Position numbers and translations under genes: made by a program. Positions 34,290 to 42,365 of a stretch of 64,000 bases of DNA are shown piece after piece. Below the pieces are notes generated by a model. That model did no database searches, was not told where the DNA came from, and saw only the letters and a list, made by a program, of their open reading frames with translations. The first letter of the stretch is position 1, and each line of letters opens with the position of its first letter. The DNA comes from Thiomonas intermedia. GTDB lineage: Bacteria; Pseudomonadota; Gammaproteobacteria; Burkholderiales; Burkholderiaceae_C. The DNA lies in assembly GCF_002028405.1 (NCBI RefSeq), contig NZ_CP020046.1, positions 1,488,001 through 1,552,000 of the forward strand, in the 5' to 3' direction.

Positions 34290-36110
34290 ATGAGCCCCGT
34301 TTCTGCTAAATCACCCCCAAAAGACCTGCCCATACAACCGGCCGATCAACTATCCATCGGAACGGAGGATTTGAACCGCGCTCCCGGCGGAATCCATCCG
34401 CGGACTGTGTTCATTTTGCTGCTGGCGTTAGGGATCGGCGTTGTGGCAGAGTTGATTGCACAACTGCTCATGGCACTGATCGGGCTCGTTACACACCTTA
34501 GCTTCCAGGGCCGCATCGGCTGGAGTCTGGTCAGCCCAACGGACACCGTACTGGGCGCTTGGATCATCGGCGTACCCATCATCGGCGGCCTCATCGTAGG
34601 CGTCATGGCGCGATATGGATCTGCCGCCATTCGCGGCCATGGCATCCCGGAGGCCATGGAACAGGTGCTGGTCAACCGCAGTCGCATTTCGCTGCGCGTG
34701 CTTTTTCTCAAACCCCTGTCATCCGCTATTTCCATTGGCACTGGCGGACCATTTGGCGCCGAAGGGCCGATCATTGCCACTGGCGGCGCCTTGGGTTCGG
34801 TGGTGGGTCAATGGGTCTCCATCACTCCCAACGAGCGCAAGGTACTGTTGGCCGCAGGTGCCGCCGCAGGCATGGCAGCCGTGTTTGGCACGCCACTATC
34901 TGCCATGATGCTCGCGATCGAATTGCTGCTGTTCGAGTTCAGCCCAGCCGCGTTGCTGCCCGTGCTGGCCGCCTGCGTTTCTGCTGAAATCATGCGCACG
35001 CTGTTCGTCGGTGCTACGCCGTTTTTTGTCATGCAACCGCTGGCTTGGCCGCAAGCCCCGGCGTTACTGGCCTGCGTACCCCTGGGGGCTGTGGTCGGAC
35101 TGGTTGCTGTGTTTGTTACCCAAGGCGTGTATGCGGTGGAAGATGCATTCGATCATCTCCCTGTCCACTGGATGTGGTGGCCCGCCATAGGCGCGGTGGC
35201 GGTAGGCCTGATTGGTTGGTGGCAACCAAGAACCTTGGGAGTGGGATATGACAACATCACGGACGCATTGTCTGGCAACCTCCTCGGTCCTGCACTTTGG
35301 CTGCTCGGTGCAGCCAAGCTGGTTTCGTGGACCATCGCGTTGGGTAGTGGAACCTCGGGCGGCACGCTGGCTCCATTGATGACCATAGGCGCCTGCCTGG
35401 GCGCGGCTCTGGGCCATATCAGCGCCGTCATGTTCCCGCAACTCGGCCTGAGCCCAAACCTGGCCGCTCTGGTGGGGATGGCCGCCATTTTCGCGGGTTC
35501 CTCCCGCGCCCTTTTCATGTCCGTGATATTTGCCCTGGAAACCACTTGGCAGGTAGCGGGACTGCTGCCCTTGCTCATAGGTTGCGGCACAGCTTTTCTC
35601 GTATCCAGTCTGCTGATGCGTCAAACCATCATGACCGAGAAAATCAGCCGCCGCGGGCTGCACGTACCCGATACGTACCAAGCCGATCCACTAACGCAGG
35701 CCCGCGTGAGCGACTACGCCAGCCTCAAGCCGGTCACATTGCTGGCAACTCAAAGTGTGGCCGAAGTGCGGGCTTGGTTAGACACTCGCGCACCAGGAAG
35801 TCATCACCAGGGCTACGCCGTCGTTGATGCAAACGGTGCGGCCCTTGGCGTGATCACGCGCAAAAGTTTGTATGGCGCTGACATTGATGCCACGCAGCAA
35901 TTGGGAAGCCTAGTCAGAGGCTCTGCCGTGTGCGTGAACATGGAAACCACCCTTGCTGAGGCCATCTTGAAACTCTCGGCCCATGACATAGGACGCCTTC
36001 CTGTAATAGCGGGTGATGGCTCTGGTCGGGTCGTTGGCATGCTCACGCGAAGCGACATCCTTGCCCTGTGGCGCGAGCGACTTCTTGACCAGTTTCAACG
36101 AGGACGTTGA
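34290..36110 (+). CDS. ClC-type chloride channel/antiporter with CBS pair
   Basis: A 606-residue ClC-family membrane protein with about a dozen hydrophobic helices and two C-terminal CBS domains (roughly residues 475-600). The three anion-pathway motifs appear as GHGIPEAMEQV, GAEGPIIATGG (gating glutamate kept) and GTSGGTLAPLMTIGA. Ser107 of the Escherichia coli protein is replaced by His. The ATG at 34290 is chosen; 54 upstream in-frame residues are low-GC and non-conserved in appearance. The gene has clearly lower GC than its neighbours, which suggests horizontal acquisition. Ion selectivity is unknown. Confidence 0.87.
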   Translation: MSPVSAKSPPKDLPIQPADQLSIGTEDLNRAPGGIHPRTVFILLLALGIGVVAELIAQLLMALIGLVTHLSFQGRIGWSLVSPTDTVLGAWIIGVPIIGGLIVGVMARYGSAAIRGHGIPEAMEQVLVNRSRISLRVLFLKPLSSAISIGTGGPFGAEGPIIATGGALGSVVGQWVSITPNERKVLLAAGAAAGMAAVFGTPLSAMMLAIELLLFEFSPAALLPVLAACVSAEIMRTLFVGATPFFVMQPLAWPQAPALLACVPLGAVVGLVAVFVTQGVYAVEDAFDHLPVHWMWWPAIGAVAVGLIGWWQPRTLGVGYDNITDALSGNLLGPALWLLGAAKLVSWTIALGSGTSGGTLAPLMTIGACLGAALGHISAVMFPQLGLSPNLAALVGMAAIFAGSSRALFMSVIFALETTWQVAGLLPLLIGCGTAFLVSSLLMRQTIMTEKISRRGLHVPDTYQADPLTQARVSDYASLKPVTLLATQSVAEVRAWLDTRAPGSHHQGYAVVDANGAALGVITRKSLYGADIDATQQLGSLVRGSAVCVNMETTLAEAILKLSAHDIGRLPVIAGDGSGRVVGMLTRSDILALWRERLLDQFQRGR

Positions 36111-36200
36111 GCCGTGGCCGAGTAGAGCTCGACGGATTCGTTGCAGCTCCGAGACACTTGGATCAAGTCACTTATCCTGGTTGACCGGTGTTGGCGCAAC

Positions 36201-36223
36201 GCGCCGCCATAGGCTGGCGGCGC
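36201..36223. terminator. Hairpin between convergent ClC and MHS-permease genes
   Basis: A perfect 9-bp stem (GCGCCGCCA / TGGCGGCGC) with a 5-nt loop lies between the two convergent genes. It lacks a strong T-run, so termination is probable rather than certain. Confidence 0.5.
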
Positions 36224-36269
36224 TCCTCTATTTGCTGCCTGAGTTTCAACGCACAAAGCGCTGTGCCCC

Positions 36270-37931
36270 TCAATCCTCGGCGTAAATGTCGCGGTCTTTA
36301 GTCTCAGGCAAGAAGAACAGGCCAATGACAAAGGTGGCCGCAGCAATGATCACCGGGTACCACAGGCCGTAATAGATGTTGCCGTTCTGCGCCACCAGAG
36401 CGAAGGCGATGGTGGGCAGCAGACCGCCGAACCAGCCGTTGCCGATGTGATACGGCAGGCTCATCGAGGTGTAGCGGATGCGGGTCGGGAACAGTTCGAC
36501 CAGCGCCGCCGCAATCGGGCCATACACCATGGTGACGAAAATCACCAGCAGCGCCAGGATGGCGATCACCATCGGCGTGTTCATCTGCGCCGGGTCCGCC
36601 TTGGCCGGGTAGCCCGCCGCCTTGAGTGCGGCACCGATCTCTTTCTTCAGCGCGGCCTCCTTGGCCTTGAACTCATCGGACGGAAGATCTTTGGCGCCCA
36701 GCACGGTGATGGTCTTGTCGCCAATCTGAATGACCGCCGGGCCGGTACCAGACACCGTGTTGTAGTTGGCCGAGTTGGCCGCCAGCATCTGCTTGGCGAT
36801 GTCGCAGGAGGAGGTGAACTTCGCCGTGCCAGTAGGGTTGAACTGGAACGTGCACTGCGATTGATCGACCGTGAGCGTGACCGGCGAGTTTTGCACCGCT
36901 TGATACAGCGCTGGGTTGGCGTAGTGAGTGAGCGCCTGGAACAGCGGGAAGTAGGTCAGCGCAGCAATCGCACAGCCAGCCAGGATGATGGGCTTGCGGC
37001 CAATTTTGTCTGACAGGGAGCCGAACACGACAAAGAACGGTGTACCGATGAGCAGCGCGGCGGCAATGAGCAAGTTAGCCGTCACCGCATCGACCTTGAG
37101 CGTCTGCGTCAGGAAGAACAAGGCGTAGAACTGGCCTGTATACCAGACCACCGCCTGACCGGCGACCAAGCCCAGCAGGGCCAGAATGACGTATTTCAGG
37201 TTGCCCCAGCGCGCAAACGCCTCGGTCAGCGGCGCCTTGGACGCCTTGCCGTCGGCCTTCATCTTGATGAAGGCCGGAGACTCGTTGAGCTTGAGACGAA
37301 TCCACACCGAAATGCCCAGCAGCAAAATGGACACGAGGAAGGGAATGCGCCAGCCCCAGTCGTTGAACACATCCTCGCCCAGCAGCGTGCGCGTGCCCAG
37401 AATCACCAGCAGCGACAGGAACAGGCCCAGCGTGGCGGTGGTCTGGATCCACGAGGTGTAGGCTCCGCGCTTGCCATGCGGCGCGTGCTCGGCCACATAG
37501 GTGGCGGCGCCGCCATATTCCCCGCCGAGCGCCAGGCCTTGCAGCAGACGCAAAGCGATGAGGATGACGGGTGCCGCCGCGCCGATGGCCGCATAGTTGG
37601 GCAGCACGCCGACGATAAACGTCGACAGACCCATGATCAAAATCGTCACCAGGAAGGTGTATTTGCGGCCGATCATGTCGCCCAGCCGACCGAACAGCAG
37701 AGCACCGAAGGGTCGCACGATGAAACCTGCTGCAAATGCCAGCAGCGCGAAGATGAACGCCGATCCGGCATCCAGACCAGCGAAGAACTGCTTGGCGATG
37801 ATGGCCGCCAGCGAACCGTAGAGGTAGAAGTCGTACCACTCGAATACCGTGCCGAGGGATGAGGCAAAGATCACCTTCTTCTCGCCCGCCGTCATGGGGC
37901 GCGCTTTTGCGCCCATTGCAATGGAAGCCAT
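36270..37931 (-). CDS. MHS-family MFS permease with large loop
   Basis: A 553-residue major facilitator of the metabolite:H+ symporter family. The family hallmarks are FEWYDFYLYG near residue 30, FGRLGDMIGRKYTFL, and LQGLALGGEYGGAATYVAEHAP. An additional hydrophilic segment of about 110 residues (near 335-445), with two cysteines, interrupts the second half before the last membrane segments. Substrates of the family include proline, betaine and organic acids; this one is not assignable. AGGAGACTTGAGC precedes the ATG at 37931. Confidence 0.85.
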   Translation of the reverse strand: MASIAMGAKARPMTAGEKKVIFASSLGTVFEWYDFYLYGSLAAIIAKQFFAGLDAGSAFIFALLAFAAGFIVRPFGALLFGRLGDMIGRKYTFLVTILIMGLSTFIVGVLPNYAAIGAAAPVILIALRLLQGLALGGEYGGAATYVAEHAPHGKRGAYTSWIQTTATLGLFLSLLVILGTRTLLGEDVFNDWGWRIPFLVSILLLGISVWIRLKLNESPAFIKMKADGKASKAPLTEAFARWGNLKYVILALLGLVAGQAVVWYTGQFYALFFLTQTLKVDAVTANLLIAAALLIGTPFFVVFGSLSDKIGRKPIILAGCAIAALTYFPLFQALTHYANPALYQAVQNSPVTLTVDQSQCTFQFNPTGTAKFTSSCDIAKQMLAANSANYNTVSGTGPAVIQIGDKTITVLGAKDLPSDEFKAKEAALKKEIGAALKAAGYPAKADPAQMNTPMVIAILALLVIFVTMVYGPIAAALVELFPTRIRYTSMSLPYHIGNGWFGGLLPTIAFALVAQNGNIYYGLWYPVIIAAATFVIGLFFLPETKDRDIYAED

Positions 37932-38282
37932 GCTCAAGTCTCCTGTATGTGGACATGGGCGTGGCGTCGCTGCTGGGTCTGATGCCCGAGGCCCGCAACG
38001 CAACGCATCAACCCAGCCTCGCGGCAATTGTTACTGTACGTCACTGGGATGACGGATTGTTTTCAGGCTAGCTGACCGCGCGCTGACATAGGCACCGCGC
38101 AAAATCTAGGGAATTCACTGAGCTGCGCTGCAGCAATTTGCCTCCGTGACCACGCCAGAGAATATTGCCCGGCCAAAACCTGTCACTGTGGAGAAATGTT
38201 GCAACGCACCAAATTCCCGCAGGCAGCGCACCCATGAAAAAAGCCGGCACAAGGCCGGCTTCCTTCATGCTCGAACTGCCGT
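37932..38282. other. Non-coding gap between rhodanese and MHS permease
   Basis: This 351-nt gap separates two minus-strand genes. It holds the intrinsic terminator of the rhodanese gene and should contain the promoter of the permease. I see no coding frame or RNA gene. Confidence 0.6.
38236..38262 (-). terminator. Intrinsic terminator of the exported rhodanese
   Basis: An 8-bp stem (AAGCCGGC / GCCGGCTT) with a 5-nt loop runs into a T-tract when read on the minus strand. It lies 21 nt after the rhodanese stop. Confidence 0.88.
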
Positions 38283-39254
38283 TCAGCCGGGAAGGCCGAC
38301 GGTGGGGTTGCCCAGGTTGGTCCACTCGTTCATCGAGTTGGCGTACAGCTTGCTGTTCTTGTTGCCCACGATCTCATGCACCACGAACCATGCGCCCGAA
38401 GCCAGGTGGCCGGTGTTGCAGTAGGTGGTGGTGGGCGCGCTGTCCATGATGTTGTAAGCGCCGAAGATGTGCTTGTAATCGGCGGCGGTCATGAAGCGGG
38501 TGACGCCATCCTTGCTCTGGACGATGGCATCGGTCGGGAAGGACTTGGCCCCGGGCAGATGACCGGCCGACTTGTCGATGGGCTTCTTGGCGATGCCGAG
38601 GTATTGCGGGGTCGGGCGAGCGTCGATGAACTGCTCGGAGCCCCCCTTCAGGCCCGCCTTGACCTCGTCGATCGACGCCAGGATGGCGTGATCTTCGGCA
38701 CCCGCCTTCCAGTTGCCCATGGCCGTGGGCGCCGCATCGGTGCTGACCTTGTAGCCGGCATTCAGCCAGGCGGCGGTGCCGCCGTTGAGAATCGCCACCT
38801 GGTCGGCCGCCTCACCGAAATAGCGCAGCTGGAAGTACAGGCGCGTGCCCATGTCCATCGGCGCCAGGCCTTCGCCCTCGGGGACGATGACGATGGGCTT
38901 GCCGCTGTTCATGCCGGCCTTGTCCATGGCCGAGGTGAAGAACTCCGCCGTCGGCATCAGCGCCTTGAGCTTGACGCCGTCTTCCACGCGGGCCTGGCGG
39001 ATGTCGCCGAAATCGACCAGGATCGAGCCGGGCACATGGCCGCCGACCTTCATCACGGCGTTGTTCTTGCCCATCTGCGGCTGGGCGGTGAACATTTTGG
39101 CGGGGTTGTCGCCGATGGTGACGATGGTGACTTCACTTTGATGCGCCTTGAGCCACTGGGGTGTGACCAGCGGACCGGGCACGTTCATGGCGAATGCGGC
39201 GTGGGCGGCGCCCATGCCGATGGCGGCAGCAATCAGGGTTTTGGCAATTTTCAT
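38283..39254 (-). CDS. Exported two-domain rhodanese-like sulfurtransferase
   Basis: A 323-residue protein with a signal peptide (about residues 1-22, ending AAFA), so predicted periplasmic. Two rhodanese domains follow. The N-terminal one (about residues 28-170) has PEGEG where the active-site cysteine loop should be and is probably inactive. The C-terminal one (about 190-320) carries Cys279 in TYCNTGHLASGAW, a normal catalytic loop. Thiosulfate sulfurtransferases move sulfane sulfur to an acceptor; a link with the TsdA and FccAB systems is inferred. TGAGGAGCC lies upstream. In-frame residues upstream of 39254 are non-coding in character. Confidence 0.88.
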   Translation of the reverse strand: MKIAKTLIAAAIGMGAAHAAFAMNVPGPLVTPQWLKAHQSEVTIVTIGDNPAKMFTAQPQMGKNNAVMKVGGHVPGSILVDFGDIRQARVEDGVKLKALMPTAEFFTSAMDKAGMNSGKPIVIVPEGEGLAPMDMGTRLYFQLRYFGEAADQVAILNGGTAAWLNAGYKVSTDAAPTAMGNWKAGAEDHAILASIDEVKAGLKGGSEQFIDARPTPQYLGIAKKPIDKSAGHLPGAKSFPTDAIVQSKDGVTRFMTAADYKHIFGAYNIMDSAPTTTYCNTGHLASGAWFVVHEIVGNKNSKLYANSMNEWTNLGNPTVGLPG

Positions 39255-39838
39255 TTGGCTCCTCACGAGGTTAGGTCTTCGCCGATCTCTGCGGTCAGCG
39301 ATGGATTCGCGCCGATCGGCCCGGTCGGGCCGTTGGCACTGCATGCCCCGGCCGCATCCTGGCGGGTGCGACCGGTACGACATTGGGCGGATGATCTGTT
39401 TCACCCTGCAGCGATACCCGCTGCCCGAAGTCTCCACATCGATTCTTCTTGTCATCAGCGCTCCAGCCTGCGAACGCAGTGCTGCGGCGCACTCCCTGCT
39501 CATCGGGGCGGCGTCATCCGGGGTACAACCGAACCACGCCTGACCAAGCTTCACAGCAACGAGGAGCAAAACCTGGATGAGGGCACTGTAGGCAGATGAG
39601 CGAGCGGAAACTAGGGCCAGTATGTATCAACTGTGACCTGGCGTATCGCGCCACGAGGTGCCGCGCCAAGACTTGAATCACAACCCGCTTGGCGCCAGGT
39701 CCGCAGGCATCGATCGGGATGACTGTAAAAAACCTGCGCATCAAGGAAAGGCCGCTAGGGATTTCCGGCTGCATCCCGCAAAATCCGGGTAGCGCGTGAG
39801 GTTTTCGCGTCTTCCCACACCCGATGAGGAGTTTTCCC
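39255..39838. other. Long divergent gap between rhodanese and mscL
   Basis: A 584-nt intergenic region. It should hold promoters for both divergent genes. It contains mutually exclusive inverted repeats at 39636-39700 (described separately). No convincing protein-coding frame is present; overlapping frames on both strands look like composition-driven shadows. Confidence 0.5.
39636..39700. other. Alternative stem-loops ahead of mscL
   Basis: Two perfect 8-bp inverted repeats compete: an outer one (ACCTGGCG at 39636 with CGCCAGGT at 39693) and an inner one (GCGCCAAG at 39663 with CTTGGCGC at 39688). They share bases 39693-39695, so both cannot form at once. Role unknown. Confidence 0.35.
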
Positions 39839-40261
39839 ATGTCTCTGATGCAAGATTTCAAAGCGTTTGCCATGAAGGGCAATGTCGTCGATCTGGCTGT
39901 CGCCGTGATCATCGGTGGCGCGTTCGGCAAGATCGTCGAGTCCTTGGTGAACGACATCATCATGCCCATCGTCGGCGCGCTGGTGGGCAAGCTCGACTTC
40001 TCCAACCTCTTCCTCGTGCTGGGCAAAGTACCCGACGGAACGGAAATGACGCTGGCGGCGGTGAAAAAGGCCGGCGTGCCGGTGCTGGCCTATGGCAGCT
40101 TCATCACCGTGGCCGTGAACTTCCTCATTCTGGCTTTCATCATCTTCATGATGGTGCGCATGATTTCCAAGCTCAAGCATGCCGAGCCGCCAGCGCCGCC
40201 CGCCCCGACGCCGGAAGACACCGTGCTGCTGCGCGAAATCCGCGACGCGCTGAAGAAATAA
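39839..40261 (+). CDS. mscL: Large-conductance mechanosensitive channel
   Basis: MscL is a homopentameric inner-membrane channel that opens on membrane tension and releases solutes after hypo-osmotic shock. The 140-residue product shows the family N-terminus [19 protein letters not shown], the first membrane helix with [18 protein letters not shown], and a second helix near residues 80-105. The charged C-terminal bundle ends [15 protein letters not shown]. The start MSLMQDF fits the family; ATG at 39824 would add five residues. Confidence 0.97.
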   Translation: MSLMQDFKAFAMKGNVVDLAVAVIIGGAFGKIVESLVNDIIMPIVGALVGKLDFSNLFLVLGKVPDGTEMTLAAVKKAGVPVLAYGSFITVAVNFLILAFIIFMMVRMISKLKHAEPPAPPAPTPEDTVLLREIRDALKK

Positions 40262-40310
40262 GCGCCGCAAACCGCCTGCAGCCTGGATGCGCGACGCGCG
40301 AAGGACTTGT

Positions 40311-42353
40311 TCAGCCTTGCCCTGAATCGAGCCTGGGCAGTTCCACCCAGAAGGTGGCGCCCTGACCAGGAGAAGACTGCACCCCGGCGCTGCCGCCGTG
40401 CTTCTCCGCCACCAGCCGCACGTAGTAAAGGCCCAGACCGGTACTGCCGGACAGGGAGCGATCGCCGTCGTCGTTGCCCCGGCTGAAGCGCTGGAACAGG
40501 CGCTCGGCTTGCGCCTGGCTCAAGCCGGGCCCCTGATCCCTGACCCAGAAGCGCACGGCGCGCGGCGTCGGCGCCGCGCCTATCGTGACCACGGCCTCGG
40601 TCGGGCTGTGCTGCACGGCGTTGCGCAGCAGATTGGTGGCCAGACGCTCCAGGGCGCCAAAATCGCCCCGCACCCAGATCGGCTCGTCGGGCAAGGCGCG
40701 CTCGAAACGCACACCCCGGGCCAGCGCCTCGTCATAGGCGAAATCGGCGGCCTGGTGCAGCACTGCGCCCAGATCGAGTTCGACCAGTTCAGAGGGCTCA
40801 AGCGACTGCGCGCTCGACAGATTGAGAAAGCCCTGGGCCAGATCGAGCGCCCGCCGCAATTGGCCAAGCAGCCTGTGCCGCGCCGCATCGTCGAGGGCGC
40901 CAGCCTGCAATTGCTGCACCGCCCCGGCCAAGGGCGCGCGTACGTCGTGACTGATGAACGCCAGCGCATCATCGCGCCGGGACTGCAGATCGCGCAGACG
41001 CCGCTGCGCCGCCTGCACTTCCAGGATGCGACCCTCAAACCCCAGCCGACGGTGCGCGGGCGCGGCCTCTTCCGCGCCCGAATCGCGACCGGCCTGACGC
41101 AACTGGCGCAGCTCCCCATCGAAATGCCGCCGGGCCGCTTCCAGCCGCCGCCAACCCCACAGCGGATAGGCCGAAAGCGCGGCGATCAATGCCCCTTGAG
41201 GCGCGAACCACCAGCCCGACCACAGCGGCAACGCGGCAGCCGCCGCCACCAGCCCCACGACCCAGGCGACACTTGCCAGCAGACCGCCCAGCGGCATCAG
41301 CCGTGGCAGCCAGAGCAGCGGGGCGAGCGCGAGCAAAGCGGTGATCAGCAGGCTCCAGCCCGCGTTGACGGGGCGGATCAGCGTGCCGTCGCGCAGGGCG
41401 AGCAGCGTGTTGGCCAAGACCTCGACGCCCGGCATGGGGGCGCCCTGCGAGGTCACCGGCGTGGCGAGAAAATCGCCCAGGCCCACGGCCGTTGCACCGA
41501 TCAGCACCACCTTGCCCCGCAGAGCGCCGGGCGGCAGGGCCCCGTCGAGCACCGCGCTGGCCGAGAGCCGGGGCACCGTGCCGCTCGGCCCGACAAAGCG
41601 CAGCAGGCGCCGGTCCGCGGCGGCCAGGGCGTAGGGATGGCGAGGCACGGCGGCCATGGCCGGGCGCGGCGTGCTGCCGCGCACCGGCGCGTGGGCGAGG
41701 CCGAGCAGGGTCTGCGCCATCAGCGGCCAGACCGGGGCGCCCACCCCCTCCCATAGATCGACGCTGCGCGCCACGCCATCGGCATCCAGCCGCACGCCCA
41801 CGCGGCCCAGGCCCGCCGCGGCCGAAGCCAGCACCGGAATCGGCAGGCCTTCGACGAACTGCCCGCCGCTGCGCAGACTGTCGATCACCACGGGCAACGC
41901 CACGCGGCCACAGCGTCTCAAGGCCTGCGCCAGCGCGGCATTGCCCGCCGGGTCGGCGCCGGCCTCGGTGAAGGCGATGTCGAGACCGACGGCCGCAGCG
42001 CCGGCGTGGCAGACCGCGTCCACGAGGCGGGCATCGGTGGCGCGCGGCCAGGGCCAGGCCCCGAGACGTTCGAGGCTTTGCTGATCGATGGCGACGATGA
42101 CCACGCCCTGCGGCGTCGCCACGGGCTGCAGCTGCTGCCCCAGGTCGAACACCAGATGATCGATGCGCTGCAGCCAGCCGCCCAGGCTCAAGCCGATGGC
42201 CAGAATCAGCAGCAGCGCGCCGACTCGCAACATCTCCAGCCCGGGGCGCCAGGGACGCACCGCCCTGGCCGATGCCGCAGCCTGCTCACCCCGGCCTGAG
42301 CGCGAACCCCGGCGCCGTGAAGCCGCCTTGCGGAAACTCGGAAAGAACCCCAC
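40311..42353 (-). CDS. CHASE2-domain sensor histidine kinase
   Basis: A 680-residue membrane kinase, read from a GTG start 12 nt after the FecR-domain gene. A first membrane segment (about 40-62) is followed by a periplasmic CHASE2 domain (about 65-330, with VVIVAIDQQSLERLGAWPWPR and GKVVLIGATAVGLGD), then three membrane helices (about 335-400). The dimerisation helix carries the phospho-acceptor His469 in AFISHDVRAPLAG. The ATPase domain shows DQGPGLSQAQAERLFQRF and GLGLYYVRLV. It is the last gene of a three-gene operon with an OmpR-type regulator and a LysM/FecR protein. The ligand is unknown. Confidence 0.92.
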   Translation of the reverse strand: MGFFPSFRKAASRRRGSRSGRGEQAAASARAVRPWRPGLEMLRVGALLLILAIGLSLGGWLQRIDHLVFDLGQQLQPVATPQGVVIVAIDQQSLERLGAWPWPRATDARLVDAVCHAGAAAVGLDIAFTEAGADPAGNAALAQALRRCGRVALPVVIDSLRSGGQFVEGLPIPVLASAAAGLGRVGVRLDADGVARSVDLWEGVGAPVWPLMAQTLLGLAHAPVRGSTPRPAMAAVPRHPYALAAADRRLLRFVGPSGTVPRLSASAVLDGALPPGALRGKVVLIGATAVGLGDFLATPVTSQGAPMPGVEVLANTLLALRDGTLIRPVNAGWSLLITALLALAPLLWLPRLMPLGGLLASVAWVVGLVAAAAALPLWSGWWFAPQGALIAALSAYPLWGWRRLEAARRHFDGELRQLRQAGRDSGAEEAAPAHRRLGFEGRILEVQAAQRRLRDLQSRRDDALAFISHDVRAPLAGAVQQLQAGALDDAARHRLLGQLRRALDLAQGFLNLSSAQSLEPSELVELDLGAVLHQAADFAYDEALARGVRFERALPDEPIWVRGDFGALERLATNLLRNAVQHSPTEAVVTIGAAPTPRAVRFWVRDQGPGLSQAQAERLFQRFSRGNDDGDRSLSGSTGLGLYYVRLVAEKHGGSAGVQSSPGQGATFWVELPRLDSGQG

Positions 42354-42365
42354 GGCGTCGGTGCC

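Noticed and set aside
39719-39799. 26-codon frame upstream of mscL
   Set aside because: No clear ribosome-binding site and no way to tell it from chance at this length.
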